From positions 186,001-250,000 of the forward strand of contig NZ_KB822601.1 of the NCBI RefSeq assembly GCF_000364625.1: a DNA stretch of 64,000 bases, in the 5' to 3' direction. Every line of letters starts with the position of its first letter. Positions within the stretch are counted from its first letter, which is position 1. The position numbers and the translations under genes were made by a program. Source of the stretch: Pseudomonas thermotolerans DSM 14292 (GTDB taxonomy: Bacteria > Pseudomonadota > Gammaproteobacteria > Pseudomonadales > Pseudomonadaceae). The notes beneath the pieces were generated by a model. That model worked only from the letters and a program-made list of their open reading frames with translations, did no database searches and was not told the DNA's origin. Positions 55,688 to 64,000 of the stretch are shown here, piece by piece.

Positions 55688-57589
55688 TCAAGTGTCGAGG
55701 GCCGCGGCTCGGCGCCGGCCGATCCTGCGACTGCGTCCGTAGAGCAGGACGATGGCCAGCAGGACCAGGACCTGGGCACCGAGAGTGTAGGCGTCCGGGT
55801 GGATGCCCAGCCAGTCGCACTCGACGAAGGCCAGCGGCCGGGTACCGAACACCCCGGCCTCCTGCAGTGCCTTGACGCCGTGCCCGGCGAACACCACCGA
55901 GAGCGCACAGAGCAGCACCGCGTTGATCAGGAAGAACTGCCCCAGGGGCAGCTTGGCCGAGCCACGCAGGATCACCCAGGCCAGGCCGAGCAGCGCCATC
56001 AGGGCAGTGGCCGCGCCGGCCAGCACCGCGCCGTGGCCGGCCGGGCCGGCTTGCAGCCAGAGGGTTTCGTAGAACAGGATCACCTCGAACAGCTCACGGT
56101 ACACCGAGAAGAACGCCAGTACCGCGAAGCCGAAGCGCCCGCCACCACTGACCAGACTGCTCCTGATGTAGTCCTGCCAGGCCGCGGCATGCCGGCGGTC
56201 GTGCATCCATACGCCGAGCCAGAGCACCATCACCGCAGCGAACAGCGCGGTGCAGCCCTCCATCAGCTCGCGCTGGGCGCCGCCGATGTCGAGGAGCCAG
56301 GCGGCCAGCGCCCAGGTGGCGAAGCCGGCCACCAAAGCCAGGCCCCAGCCGACATGGACGCTGTGCGCCACCTGGTGCTGGCCGGTGTTGCGCAGGAAGG
56401 CGAGGATCGCCGCCAGCACCAGGATCGCCTCCAGGCCCTCGCGGAGCAGGATCAGCAGGCTGGAGAGGAAGCTCAGCGACCAGTTCAGGCCGTCGCCGGA
56501 AAGCAGCTCGGCGGCAGCCTGCAACTTGCCCTTGGCGTCCTCCAGCAGGCGCGCCGCGGCGGCCGGCGACTGGCCGTCGCGCAGCGCCTGGCGGTAGGCC
56601 ATCAGCGCCTGCTCGGTGTCGCGGCGCAGCCCGGCGTCGAGGTTGTCCAAAGAGCTTTCCACCAGCTCGAAGCCTTCCAGGTAGGCGGCCACCGAGAGGT
56701 CGTAGGCCTGCTCCTGGTCGCCCTCGCGGTAGGCGGCGAGGCTCTTGTCCAGGGTGACGGCGGTGTAGTCGAGCAGCTGCCGCGGGCCGCGCTGGACCTG
56801 GTGCGGCTGGGCACGCTGGGCACGGAAGGCCGCGGCGGCGGCGCTGCCCTGCGCGGCGGCGACTTCCGCCGGGGTCAACCGGGCCAGCTCGCCGATGTCG
56901 AAGCGTGGCACGGCATCAGCGACCGGCGCGGCGCTCAGGCCGGCGACGTAGCTGGCCAGATCCCAGCGCTGGCGCTCGTCCAACTGGTCGGCGAAGGCCG
57001 GCATGTCGGTGCCGTCGATGCCCAAGGTCAGGGTATTGAACAGGCCGTAGAGGCTCAGCTGGTCCATGCGGGCCGGATCGCGCAGGTTGCTCGGCGGCGG
57101 CTCCATGGCCACCCCGGCCGGGCCGTCGCCGGCACCGCTGGCACCGTGGCAGACCGCACAATGCTGGGCGAACAGCGGTTCGCCGCGGGCCGGATCGGGG
57201 GTGATCAGCGGCGCCTGGCTGAGCTCGTAGACCACCGCCAGCTGGGCGCTCAGGCGCCGCGCCTCGCGAGCCACGGCGGCACCCTCGCGGCGCTCCTCGA
57301 TGGCCTGGCGCAGTTCGCGCAGTCCCTGCTGCAGCTCGGTCTGCTGCGGGCGCGCCGGCAGCGAGGCAATCAGGTCCTGCAGATGGGCGAGGAATTCCAG
57401 CTGTTCGCGGTATTCGCCGTCGTCGACGACTTGCCCCCCGGCCACGGTGGCCGGATAGTCGGCGGCGATGTAGTCGAGCAGATGCACGGCCTGGACCACC
57501 TCGCCCTGGGGCGCGGCGGACAGATTCAGGCTGGCGAGGCTCAGCAGGGCGAACAGCAGCCAGACAAGAGAGCGGATAGGAAGGGACAT
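55688..57589 (-). CDS. cytochrome c-FTR1 iron permease fusion
   Basis: The 633-residue protein has a signal peptide (cleaved near LNLSAAPQG), a periplasmic helical region, a cytochrome c domain with the haem site CAVCHG (about 147-152) and an axial Met in GTDMPAFAD, a helical linker, and a C-terminal FTR1-type permease (about 365-625) with seven spans. Both REXXE iron-binding motifs are visible: REGLEAI (about 376) and RELFEVI (about 505). It probably oxidises and imports Fe(II). ATG 57589 is used; the frame extends two codons to a TTG. Confidence 0.9.
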   Translation of the reverse strand: MSLPIRSLVWLLFALLSLASLNLSAAPQGEVVQAVHLLDYIAADYPATVAGGQVVDDGEYREQLEFLAHLQDLIASLPARPQQTELQQGLRELRQAIEERREGAAVAREARRLSAQLAVVYELSQAPLITPDPARGEPLFAQHCAVCHGASGAGDGPAGVAMEPPPSNLRDPARMDQLSLYGLFNTLTLGIDGTDMPAFADQLDERQRWDLASYVAGLSAAPVADAVPRFDIGELARLTPAEVAAAQGSAAAAAFRAQRAQPHQVQRGPRQLLDYTAVTLDKSLAAYREGDQEQAYDLSVAAYLEGFELVESSLDNLDAGLRRDTEQALMAYRQALRDGQSPAAAARLLEDAKGKLQAAAELLSGDGLNWSLSFLSSLLILLREGLEAILVLAAILAFLRNTGQHQVAHSVHVGWGLALVAGFATWALAAWLLDIGGAQRELMEGCTALFAAVMVLWLGVWMHDRRHAAAWQDYIRSSLVSGGGRFGFAVLAFFSVYRELFEVILFYETLWLQAGPAGHGAVLAGAATALMALLGLAWVILRGSAKLPLGQFFLINAVLLCALSVVFAGHGVKALQEAGVFGTRPLAFVECDWLGIHPDAYTLGAQVLVLLAIVLLYGRSRRIGRRRAAALDT

Positions 57590-57603
57590 GATCAAAACGC
57601 AAA

Positions 57604-57629
57604 TGAGAATGGCTGAGCGTTGATTCTCA
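57604..57629. promoter_or_regulatory. inverted repeat before the FTR1 gene, possible Fur region
   Basis: TGAGAAT and its complement ATTCTCA lie 12 bases apart, 15-40 bases upstream of the iron permease start. Each arm resembles a Fur half-site (TGATAAT), but the spacing does not fit the 7-1-7 model, so the assignment is weak. Confidence 0.3.
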
Positions 57630-57687
57630 CCTTCCTAACTGCTCCTCGCAATAGTTTGTAACAAAAGACCGGTCCGGCCGGCCCGGC

Positions 57688-58317
57688 TCAGGCGGCGCGG
57701 CGCACCGTGGCCAGCAGTGCCGCGGCGCCGACGAACAACCCGGCGAAGGTGCGGTTCAGCAGCCGCTGCTGGCGCGGCGAGCGCAGCGCGCGCAGCACCC
57801 GCGCGGCCAGGCCGGTGTAGCCGGCCATGACGATCAGGTCGACACCGATCATGGTCACCCCCATCAGCAGGTACTGCGGCAGCAGCGGCGCCTGCGGATC
57901 AAGGAACTGCGGCAGCACGGCGAGCATGAAGACGATCGCCTTGGGGTTGCTGATGTTGACCAGGAAACCGCGCACCACCAGTGTCAGCGGCCGGCCCAGC
58001 GGGCGCCGCGCGTCCTCGGCGCGCAGCTCGCTCGGCTCGGCGCGCCACTGCAGCACGGCCAGGTAGACCAGGTAGGCCACGCCGAACCACTTGATGAGGC
58101 TGAAAGCCAGCGCCGAGGCGGCGAGGATGGCGCCCACCCCGGCGGCGACGATGGCGATCTGCAGGGCCAGGCCCAACTGCAGCCCGATGGCATTCCAGTA
58201 GCCGCGCCAGAAGCCGTACTGCAACCCGCTGGACATGGAGGCGATGGCCCCGGCGCCGGGCGACAGGCTGATCACCCAACAGGCGACGAAGAAGGCGAGC
58301 CAGGTATGCAGGGCCAT
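57688..58317 (-). CDS. LysE/RhtB family amino acid exporter
   Basis: The 209-residue membrane protein has six predicted spans and the RhtB signature near its N-terminus (SLSPGAGAIASMSSGLQYGF, about 17-36), followed by GFLVNISNPKAIVFMLAVLP (about 117-136), where the NPKA motif is diagnostic. The exported amino acid cannot be told from sequence. Confidence 0.92.
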   Translation of the reverse strand: MALHTWLAFFVACWVISLSPGAGAIASMSSGLQYGFWRGYWNAIGLQLGLALQIAIVAAGVGAILAASALAFSLIKWFGVAYLVYLAVLQWRAEPSELRAEDARRPLGRPLTLVVRGFLVNISNPKAIVFMLAVLPQFLDPQAPLLPQYLLMGVTMIGVDLIVMAGYTGLAARVLRALRSPRQQRLLNRTFAGLFVGAAALLATVRRAA

Positions 58318-58412
58318 GGAAATCTACCTCGACGAATAATGACGCGGGCCGAACGAAGAAGGGGCAGGCCCTACAGCCTACCCCTTCGCCAGGTTGCCGC
58401 CCAGCCTCGTGC

Positions 58413-59180
58413 TCAGTCCGGCAGCCCCTTGCGCAGCTTCACCGGCTCCGGCTCGGGCTGCCGGTTGCGCCGCGCCATGGCCGTGCGCAGGCGGATGTTG
58501 ATGGCCTCCACCGCCAGGGAGAAGGCCATGGCGAAGTAGACGTAGCCCTTCGGCACGTGCACCTCGAAGGCCTCGGCAACCAGCACGGTGCCGACCACGA
58601 TGAGGAACGACAGGGCCAGCATCTTCAGCGACGGATGGCGGTCGATGAAGGCGCTGATGGTCCCGGCGGCGGCCATCATCACCAGCACCGAGATGACGAT
58701 GGCGGAGATCATCACCGGCACGTTCTGCACCAGGCCCACCGCGGTGATCACCGAGTCCAGGGAGAACACGATGTCGATGATGGCGATCTGGATGACGATG
58801 CCAAGCAGGCCGGCCGAGCCGCCGGCGCTCTTCTGCTCCTCCTCGGCGCCCTCCAGGCTGTGCCAGATCTCCAGGGTGCTCTTGAACAGCAGGAACAGGC
58901 CGCCGAAGAACAGGATCAGGTCACGCCCGGACACCCCGTGGCCCCAGAGGCTGAACAGGTCGTCGGTCAGGCGCATCACCCAGGTGATCGACAGCAACAG
59001 CAGGATGCGCGTGCCCATCGCCAGGGCCAGGCCGAAGAAGCGGGCCTTGGGCTGCTGGGCGACCGGCAGGCGGCTGGCCAGAATGGAGATGAAGATGATG
59101 TTGTCGATGCCGAGGACGATCTCCAGGGCGGTCAGGGTGAAGAATGCAACCCAGATTTGCGGGTCGGCGAGCCATTCCAT
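58413..59180 (-). CDS. TerC family membrane protein
   Basis: This 255-residue protein has about seven spans with conserved acidic residues inside the membrane: TALEIVLGIDNIIFISILAS (about 17-36) and IIDIVFSLDSVITAVGL (about 136-152). TerC/YgdQ members are linked to manganese export or co-translational metalation. It is five bases upstream-to-downstream from the mscS-type gene on the same strand. Confidence 0.92.
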   Translation of the reverse strand: MEWLADPQIWVAFFTLTALEIVLGIDNIIFISILASRLPVAQQPKARFFGLALAMGTRILLLLSITWVMRLTDDLFSLWGHGVSGRDLILFFGGLFLLFKSTLEIWHSLEGAEEEQKSAGGSAGLLGIVIQIAIIDIVFSLDSVITAVGLVQNVPVMISAIVISVLVMMAAAGTISAFIDRHPSLKMLALSFLIVVGTVLVAEAFEVHVPKGYVYFAMAFSLAVEAINIRLRTAMARRNRQPEPEPVKLRKGLPD

Positions 59181-59185
59181 GTCGT

Positions 59186-59761
59186 TCAGTTCTCGTCGTG
59201 TTTGCCAAGGGTGGGGAAATCGGGCCCGCGCCAGCGGCGTACCGCCTTCTGGAAGAACAGGCTGTTGGGCACCTGCAGCAGGGCGCCCTGGTTATCCACG
59301 TCGGACAGCGTGGTGTAGAACGGATTGATGCCGACTACCCGGCCCTTCACCCCGGGCTTGTCGCCGCTGTCCACCACCTCGACCACGTCGCCCAGGCGGA
59401 ACGGCCCGAGGGCGAAGATCAGCACCGAGCAGAACAGGTTGGAGAGCACGCTCCAGATCGCGAAGAACGCCACCGCGGCAACCGCCGCGAAGCCGGTCAG
59501 CGCGGTCCACAGCACCTCGGCGGAAACCCCCAGGCGCTCCAGCACCAGGATGAAGGCGCTGCCCATGATCAGCCAGCGCAGCCCGCCGCGCAGCGGCAGC
59601 AGCAGCTCCTGGGGCAGCTGCGGATAGTGCCCGCCGAGACGGCTGATGGCCCGGGTGACGATGCGCTGTACCAGCCAGGCCAGCAACAGGATCAGACTGA
59701 CCTGGGCGAAGCGCAGCAGCGGCTCGCTCCACTCCAGGACCAGTTGGCGGAACTCGTCCAT
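59186..59761 (-). CDS. small MscS-type mechanosensitive channel protein
   Basis: The 191-residue protein has membrane spans at about 15-35, 60-80 and 85-108, the last resembling the pore-lining helix (GFAAVAAVAFFAIWSVLSNL), then the MscS beta domain GPFRLGDVVEV (about 118-128). The C-terminal vestibule is short for the family. It may be a channel or a regulatory homologue. It lies between TerC and ABC-F genes with gaps of 5 and 3 bases, so the three are one transcript. Confidence 0.88.
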   Translation of the reverse strand: MDEFRQLVLEWSEPLLRFAQVSLILLLAWLVQRIVTRAISRLGGHYPQLPQELLLPLRGGLRWLIMGSAFILVLERLGVSAEVLWTALTGFAAVAAVAFFAIWSVLSNLFCSVLIFALGPFRLGDVVEVVDSGDKPGVKGRVVGINPFYTTLSDVDNQGALLQVPNSLFFQKAVRRWRGPDFPTLGKHDEN

Positions 59762-59764
59762 GCC

Positions 59765-61678
<1,914 letters not shown>

Positions 61679-61728
61679 GATGGGCGCGGAGTCTACCAGC
61701 TTCGCCCCGGCGCCGCACGGAGACCGAA

Positions 61729-62190
61729 ATGCCGTCTGACCTGTGGAGTTTTGCCGTTCATTTCTACCAGCGAGAAGGCATCGAGGAGGCCTGCCTGCAG
61801 CTGCAGGAGGCCGGAGCCGACGTCTGCCTGCTGCTCGCCGGCGCCTGGCTGGGTCAGCGCGGGGTGGCCTTCGCCACGGAGCGCGCGGATTGTCTGCGCG
61901 CCATCGCCACGCCCTGGCAGGCCGAGGTGATCAGTCCGCTGCGCACCCTGCGGCAGGCCTGGCGCGCCCGCGCCCAGACGGACGAGGCCCTCGGCGGCCT
62001 GCGCGAACAGCTCAAGGCTCTGGAACTGTCTGCGGAACGCCAGCTGCTGCTGCGCCTGGAAAGCGCTGCGCAGGCCTGGCCGGAGGATGAGGCGCGGAAT
62101 ACCCAGCTGTGGCTGTGGGGCCTGGCCGACGAGTCCGGCAGCCAGGCGCCCGAGGCCCTGCGCCGGCTGCGCGAGGCGCTGGGCGACTAG
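61729..62190 (+). CDS. TIGR02444 family protein
   Basis: The 153-residue soluble, helix-rich protein carries the N-terminal pattern DLWSFAVHFYQREGIEEACL (about 4-23), characteristic of the TIGR02444/DUF2390 family, whose role is unknown. It is divergent from the ABC-F gene (50-base gap). Confidence 0.88.
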   Translation: MPSDLWSFAVHFYQREGIEEACLQLQEAGADVCLLLAGAWLGQRGVAFATERADCLRAIATPWQAEVISPLRTLRQAWRARAQTDEALGGLREQLKALELSAERQLLLRLESAAQAWPEDEARNTQLWLWGLADESGSQAPEALRRLREALGD

Positions 62191-62214
62191 CAGGCTTTCA
62201 CAGGAATGGCGGCA

Positions 62215-62240
62215 GCCCGCACGCGAAAGGGCGTGCGGGC
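62215..62240. terminator. hairpin between convergent genes
   Basis: GCCCGCACGC (62215-62224) pairs perfectly with GCGTGCGGGC (62231-62240) around GAAAGG. It lies between the stop codons of two convergent genes and can serve both strands; no T tract follows. Confidence 0.7.
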
Positions 62241-62253
62241 CTGCAGGCGGGGC

Positions 62254-63126
62254 TCAGGATGCGCCGGACAGCGGAGCGCCGCCATTGGTGGCGGTCGCCG
62301 GAGCGGGCACCGGAGTAGTGGTCGGCGCCGGTTGGCTGGCCGCAGCCGGTTTGGCGGCAGGCTTGCGGGCGACCGGCTTGGCCGCGGCCTTCGCAGCGCT
62401 GCCGGCCGGCTTCGCGGCAGCAGGCTTGCTCGCGGCTTTCGCCGTCGGTTTGGCGGTCGGCTTGCTGGCCGTAGTCGCCGCCGGCTTGGCGCTGCTCTTC
62501 GCCGCAGCGGCCGGCTTCACAGCCGGTTTGCTCGCCACCTTGGTCGCCGGCCTGCTGGCGGCGGCCTTGCCGGCCGACCTTGCCGCAACCTTGGTCGCAG
62601 GCTTGGCAGCCGCCGTGGCGCTTTTCCTGGCAGGCTTCGCGGCTGGTTTCGATACCGGTTTGGCGGCGGGCCTTCTGGCACTGCCGGCTTTGACCGGGGT
62701 CTTGGCGGCCGGCGCCTGCTCTTCGGAGCGGGAATCCAACAGCTTGCTGACCGCCTCGCGCACCTTGCCGACGCCCTGGGCGAGCTTCAGGCTTTCCTGG
62801 GTGTCACGCTTGAGCTGGACGATATAGGCCCGGGTCTCAGCCTGGCGGACCTTGAGAGTGTCGAGGAGCTCCTCCAGTTCAGCCACGGCCTTCCTCGCCT
62901 TCGCTTGGGCCTTGGCCTTGCCGGCCTGGGCGGCTTCCTGGACCTTACTGCGGGTCTTGTGCAGTTTCTCCTGGGTCTTGGCGCGCTGTTTCTCCAGCTT
63001 GGTCAGCAGTTTCTCGGCATCCACCAGAGCCTGGGAACAGGCCTGCTCCAAGTGCTCGAGGAGGCTGCCCGAGAGCTGCTGAAGCAAATGCAGAGGAGTG
63101 GATACCTTCTTCTTTTTGGCCGGCAT
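62254..63126 (-). CDS. algP: histone H1-like DNA-binding protein AlgP-like
   Basis: The 290-residue protein begins MPAKKKKVSTPLHLLQQLSG, then has a helical region with a coiled coil (about 20-130), followed by a Lys/Ala/Pro-rich tail (about 135-290) built from many KPAAK-, KPA- and KSA-type repeats like histone H1. AlgP (AlgR3) in P. aeruginosa binds DNA and was reported to affect algD expression. The gene next to the FKBP-type gene matches the order PA5253-PA5254. The tail length varies among strains because it is made of short DNA repeats. Confidence 0.9.
   Translation of the reverse strand: MPAKKKKVSTPLHLLQQLSGSLLEHLEQACSQALVDAEKLLTKLEKQRAKTQEKLHKTRSKVQEAAQAGKAKAQAKARKAVAELEELLDTLKVRQAETRAYIVQLKRDTQESLKLAQGVGKVREAVSKLLDSRSEEQAPAAKTPVKAGSARRPAAKPVSKPAAKPARKSATAAAKPATKVAARSAGKAAASRPATKVASKPAVKPAAAAKSSAKPAATTASKPTAKPTAKAASKPAAAKPAGSAAKAAAKPVARKPAAKPAAASQPAPTTTPVPAPATATNGGAPLSGAS
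62290..62710 (-). repeat. degenerate short tandem repeats encoding the AlgP tail
   Basis: The sequence is dominated by units related to GCCGGCTTG/GCGGCAGG that encode Lys-Pro-Ala and Ala-Ala-Lys. They are in the reading frame of the gene and have no other reading that makes sense. Such tracts change length by slippage. Confidence 0.75.
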
Positions 63127-63244
63127 GGTGGTCTCCTGACGGACAGAGGGTGCGCCCCCATACTAGTCGTCCCGCCACGGGCTCGCCAACATCCGGCCGA
63201 ATGGCAGGCATAATCGGCACTCACCGCCCGAGAGAGCCGTCCCC

Positions 63245-63883
63245 ATGCCGCGTTTCCTGCCCCTCTACCTGCTACTTGCCGCCACACCCCTGCTGGCTGT
63301 CGAGCCCGGTGACGACCTCGCCTACGCCCTCGGCGCACGACTCGGCGAACGGCTGCGCGGCGAGGTTCCCGGACTGAACGTCGAAGAACTGCTGACGGGG
63401 CTGCGCCAGGCCTACCGCGGCGAAACACTGCGCCTCGACGCCCGGCACATCGACCATCTGCTCGCCGAGCACGAGGTCCACCAGCAGGACGCCGAAGTGG
63501 AACGGGCGATGGCCCGCGAGCGGCGCTTCCTGGCCAACGAGAAGGCCCGCCCCGGAGTACGCGAGCTGGCCGGCGGCGTGCTGCGCAGCGAGCTGCGGGC
63601 CGGGCTGGGCGCCAGACCGAAGGCTGACGGCCGGGTGCGGGTGCGCTATGCCGGCTGGCTGGCCGACGGCAGCCTGTTCGACGAAAGCCAGACGCCGCAG
63701 TGGTTCAAGCTGGATAGCGTGATCGCCGGCTGGCGCACCGCCCTGCTGGAGATGCCGACCGGCGCGAAATGGCGGCTGGTGATTCCCTCGGCGCAGGCCT
63801 ACGGGGCGCAAGGCGCAGGCGATCTGATCCCGCCCCACACCCCGCTGGTGTTCGAGGTGGAACTGCTGGAGGTGGCCGACTGA
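63245..63883 (+). CDS. FKBP-type peptidyl-prolyl isomerase, periplasmic
   Basis: The 212-residue protein has a signal peptide (MPRFLPLYLLLAATPLLA, cleaved near residue 18), an N-terminal dimerisation domain of the FkpA/Mip type (about 20-100), and an FKBP fold (about 115-210) with VRVRYAGWLADGSLFDES and YGAQGAGDLIPPHTPLVFEV. It should catalyse proline isomerisation in the periplasm. It is divergent from the algP-like gene, as in P. aeruginosa. Confidence 0.93.
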   Translation: MPRFLPLYLLLAATPLLAVEPGDDLAYALGARLGERLRGEVPGLNVEELLTGLRQAYRGETLRLDARHIDHLLAEHEVHQQDAEVERAMARERRFLANEKARPGVRELAGGVLRSELRAGLGARPKADGRVRVRYAGWLADGSLFDESQTPQWFKLDSVIAGWRTALLEMPTGAKWRLVIPSAQAYGAQGAGDLIPPHTPLVFEVELLEVAD

Positions 63884-63907
63884 AGCGGCGGCACGCCGCG
63901 GGCTAGG

Positions 63908-64000
63908 TGTGATCTCTCAGTAGGTTGTTCATCCGGGGCATTCCCGGAATTCTGGAAGTGCGACCAACACAGCCTTCCAGGAGCCCCGGATGAACCTGCA
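63908..64000 (+). mobile_element. left end of a probable IS481-type insertion sequence, cut by window edge
   Basis: After the FKBP stop, the sequence changes to a non-coding stretch starting TGTGATCTCTCAGTAGG at 63908, as in many insertion sequence ends (TGT...). An AGGAG (63979-63983) precedes an ATG at 63990 that encodes MNLH, the beginning of many IS481-family transposases. Only the first four codons lie in the window, so this rests on resemblance of the end and the start codon region. Confidence 0.45.
63990..64000 (+). CDS. start of putative transposase (partial)
   Basis: ATG at 63990 with AGGAG six bases upstream begins MNLH and leaves the window. The first residues match the usual opening of IS481-type transposases. 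Nothing more can be judged. Confidence 0.4.

Noticed and set aside
55439-57616. Plus-strand ORF opposite the FTR1 fusion gene (725 codons)
   Set aside because: A shadow of the opposite-strand FTR1 fusion; no motifs, while the other strand has a complete permease.
57604-57629. A true Fur box before the FTR1 gene
   Set aside because: The two half-sites are 12 bases apart instead of one, so only a weak regulatory annotation is given.

Overview
The window is high-GC, gene-dense DNA from a Pseudomonas, close to the P. aeruginosa lineage in gene content. The evidence is the pilMNOPQ-aroK-aroB block beside the PBP1a gene, an arcDABC operon followed by a FabY-type ketoacyl synthase, an AlgP-like histone-like gene, and an rppH-ptsP-lgt-thyA block. 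From memory of the PAO1 gene order, the window joins blocks that lie apart in that genome (PA5037-5045, PA5146-5177, PA0342-0316, PA5246-5254). This ancestry is inference, not something computed here.

Layout. (1) 1-10024: a DamX-like ATPase (cut by the window edge), aroB, aroK and the type IV pilus alignment genes pilQPONM on the minus strand, divergent from PBP1a. (2) 10225-20961: an Hsp20 chaperone with an Anr-type box, an FAD oxidoreductase, AsmA-mutY-yggX, tRNA-Phe, a CBS-domain protein, a four-gene polar amino acid ABC transporter and a predicted methyltransferase. (3) 20962-24853: the accessory region. It holds tRNA-Thr, two unknown small ORFs, a short orphan type I-C-like CRISPR array fused to the 5' end of an OprD-like porin gene, and an eight-heme cytochrome. 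(4) 24969-37586: dctB-dctD without transporter genes, arcDABC with an upstream Anr-like box, fabY, cysQ, nudE and a HAD nucleotidase. (5) 37591-54047: thyA, lgt, a TauE/SafE permease, an NRDE protein, ptsP, rppH, a HAD phosphatase, ilvA, rpiA, a DUF1508 protein, carO between two SdiA-regulated-type propeller genes, an FAH-family hydrolase, a D-2-hydroxyglutarate dehydrogenase and serA. (6) 54114-64000: DUF4399, DUF523 and YaiI proteins, a cytochrome c-FTR1 iron permease, LysE, TerC, MscS, ABC-F, an algP-like gene, an FKBP isomerase, and what looks like the left end of an IS481-type element at the window edge.

How genes work together. The pil genes encode the inner-membrane alignment complex and the secretin, and aroK-aroB feed the shikimate pathway. 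The arc operon makes ATP from arginine when oxygen is scarce and has an Anr-like box at its promoter; the hsp20 gene has an exact Anr-type palindrome. serA supplies 3-phosphohydroxypyruvate, and the neighbouring D-2-hydroxyglutarate dehydrogenase probably recycles the SerA by-product. RppH and PtsP form the usual RNA-pyrophosphohydrolase/nitrogen-PTS pair.

The most unusual structure is at 21615-22335. The CRISPR array has degenerate repeats at its predicted trailer end. At its predicted leader end there is no leader: the start codon, signal-peptide region and first mature residues of a porin-like gene run straight into the first repeat. The porin's expression signals therefore point into the array in the orientation normally transcribed for type I-C repeats. 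No cas gene is present in the window.
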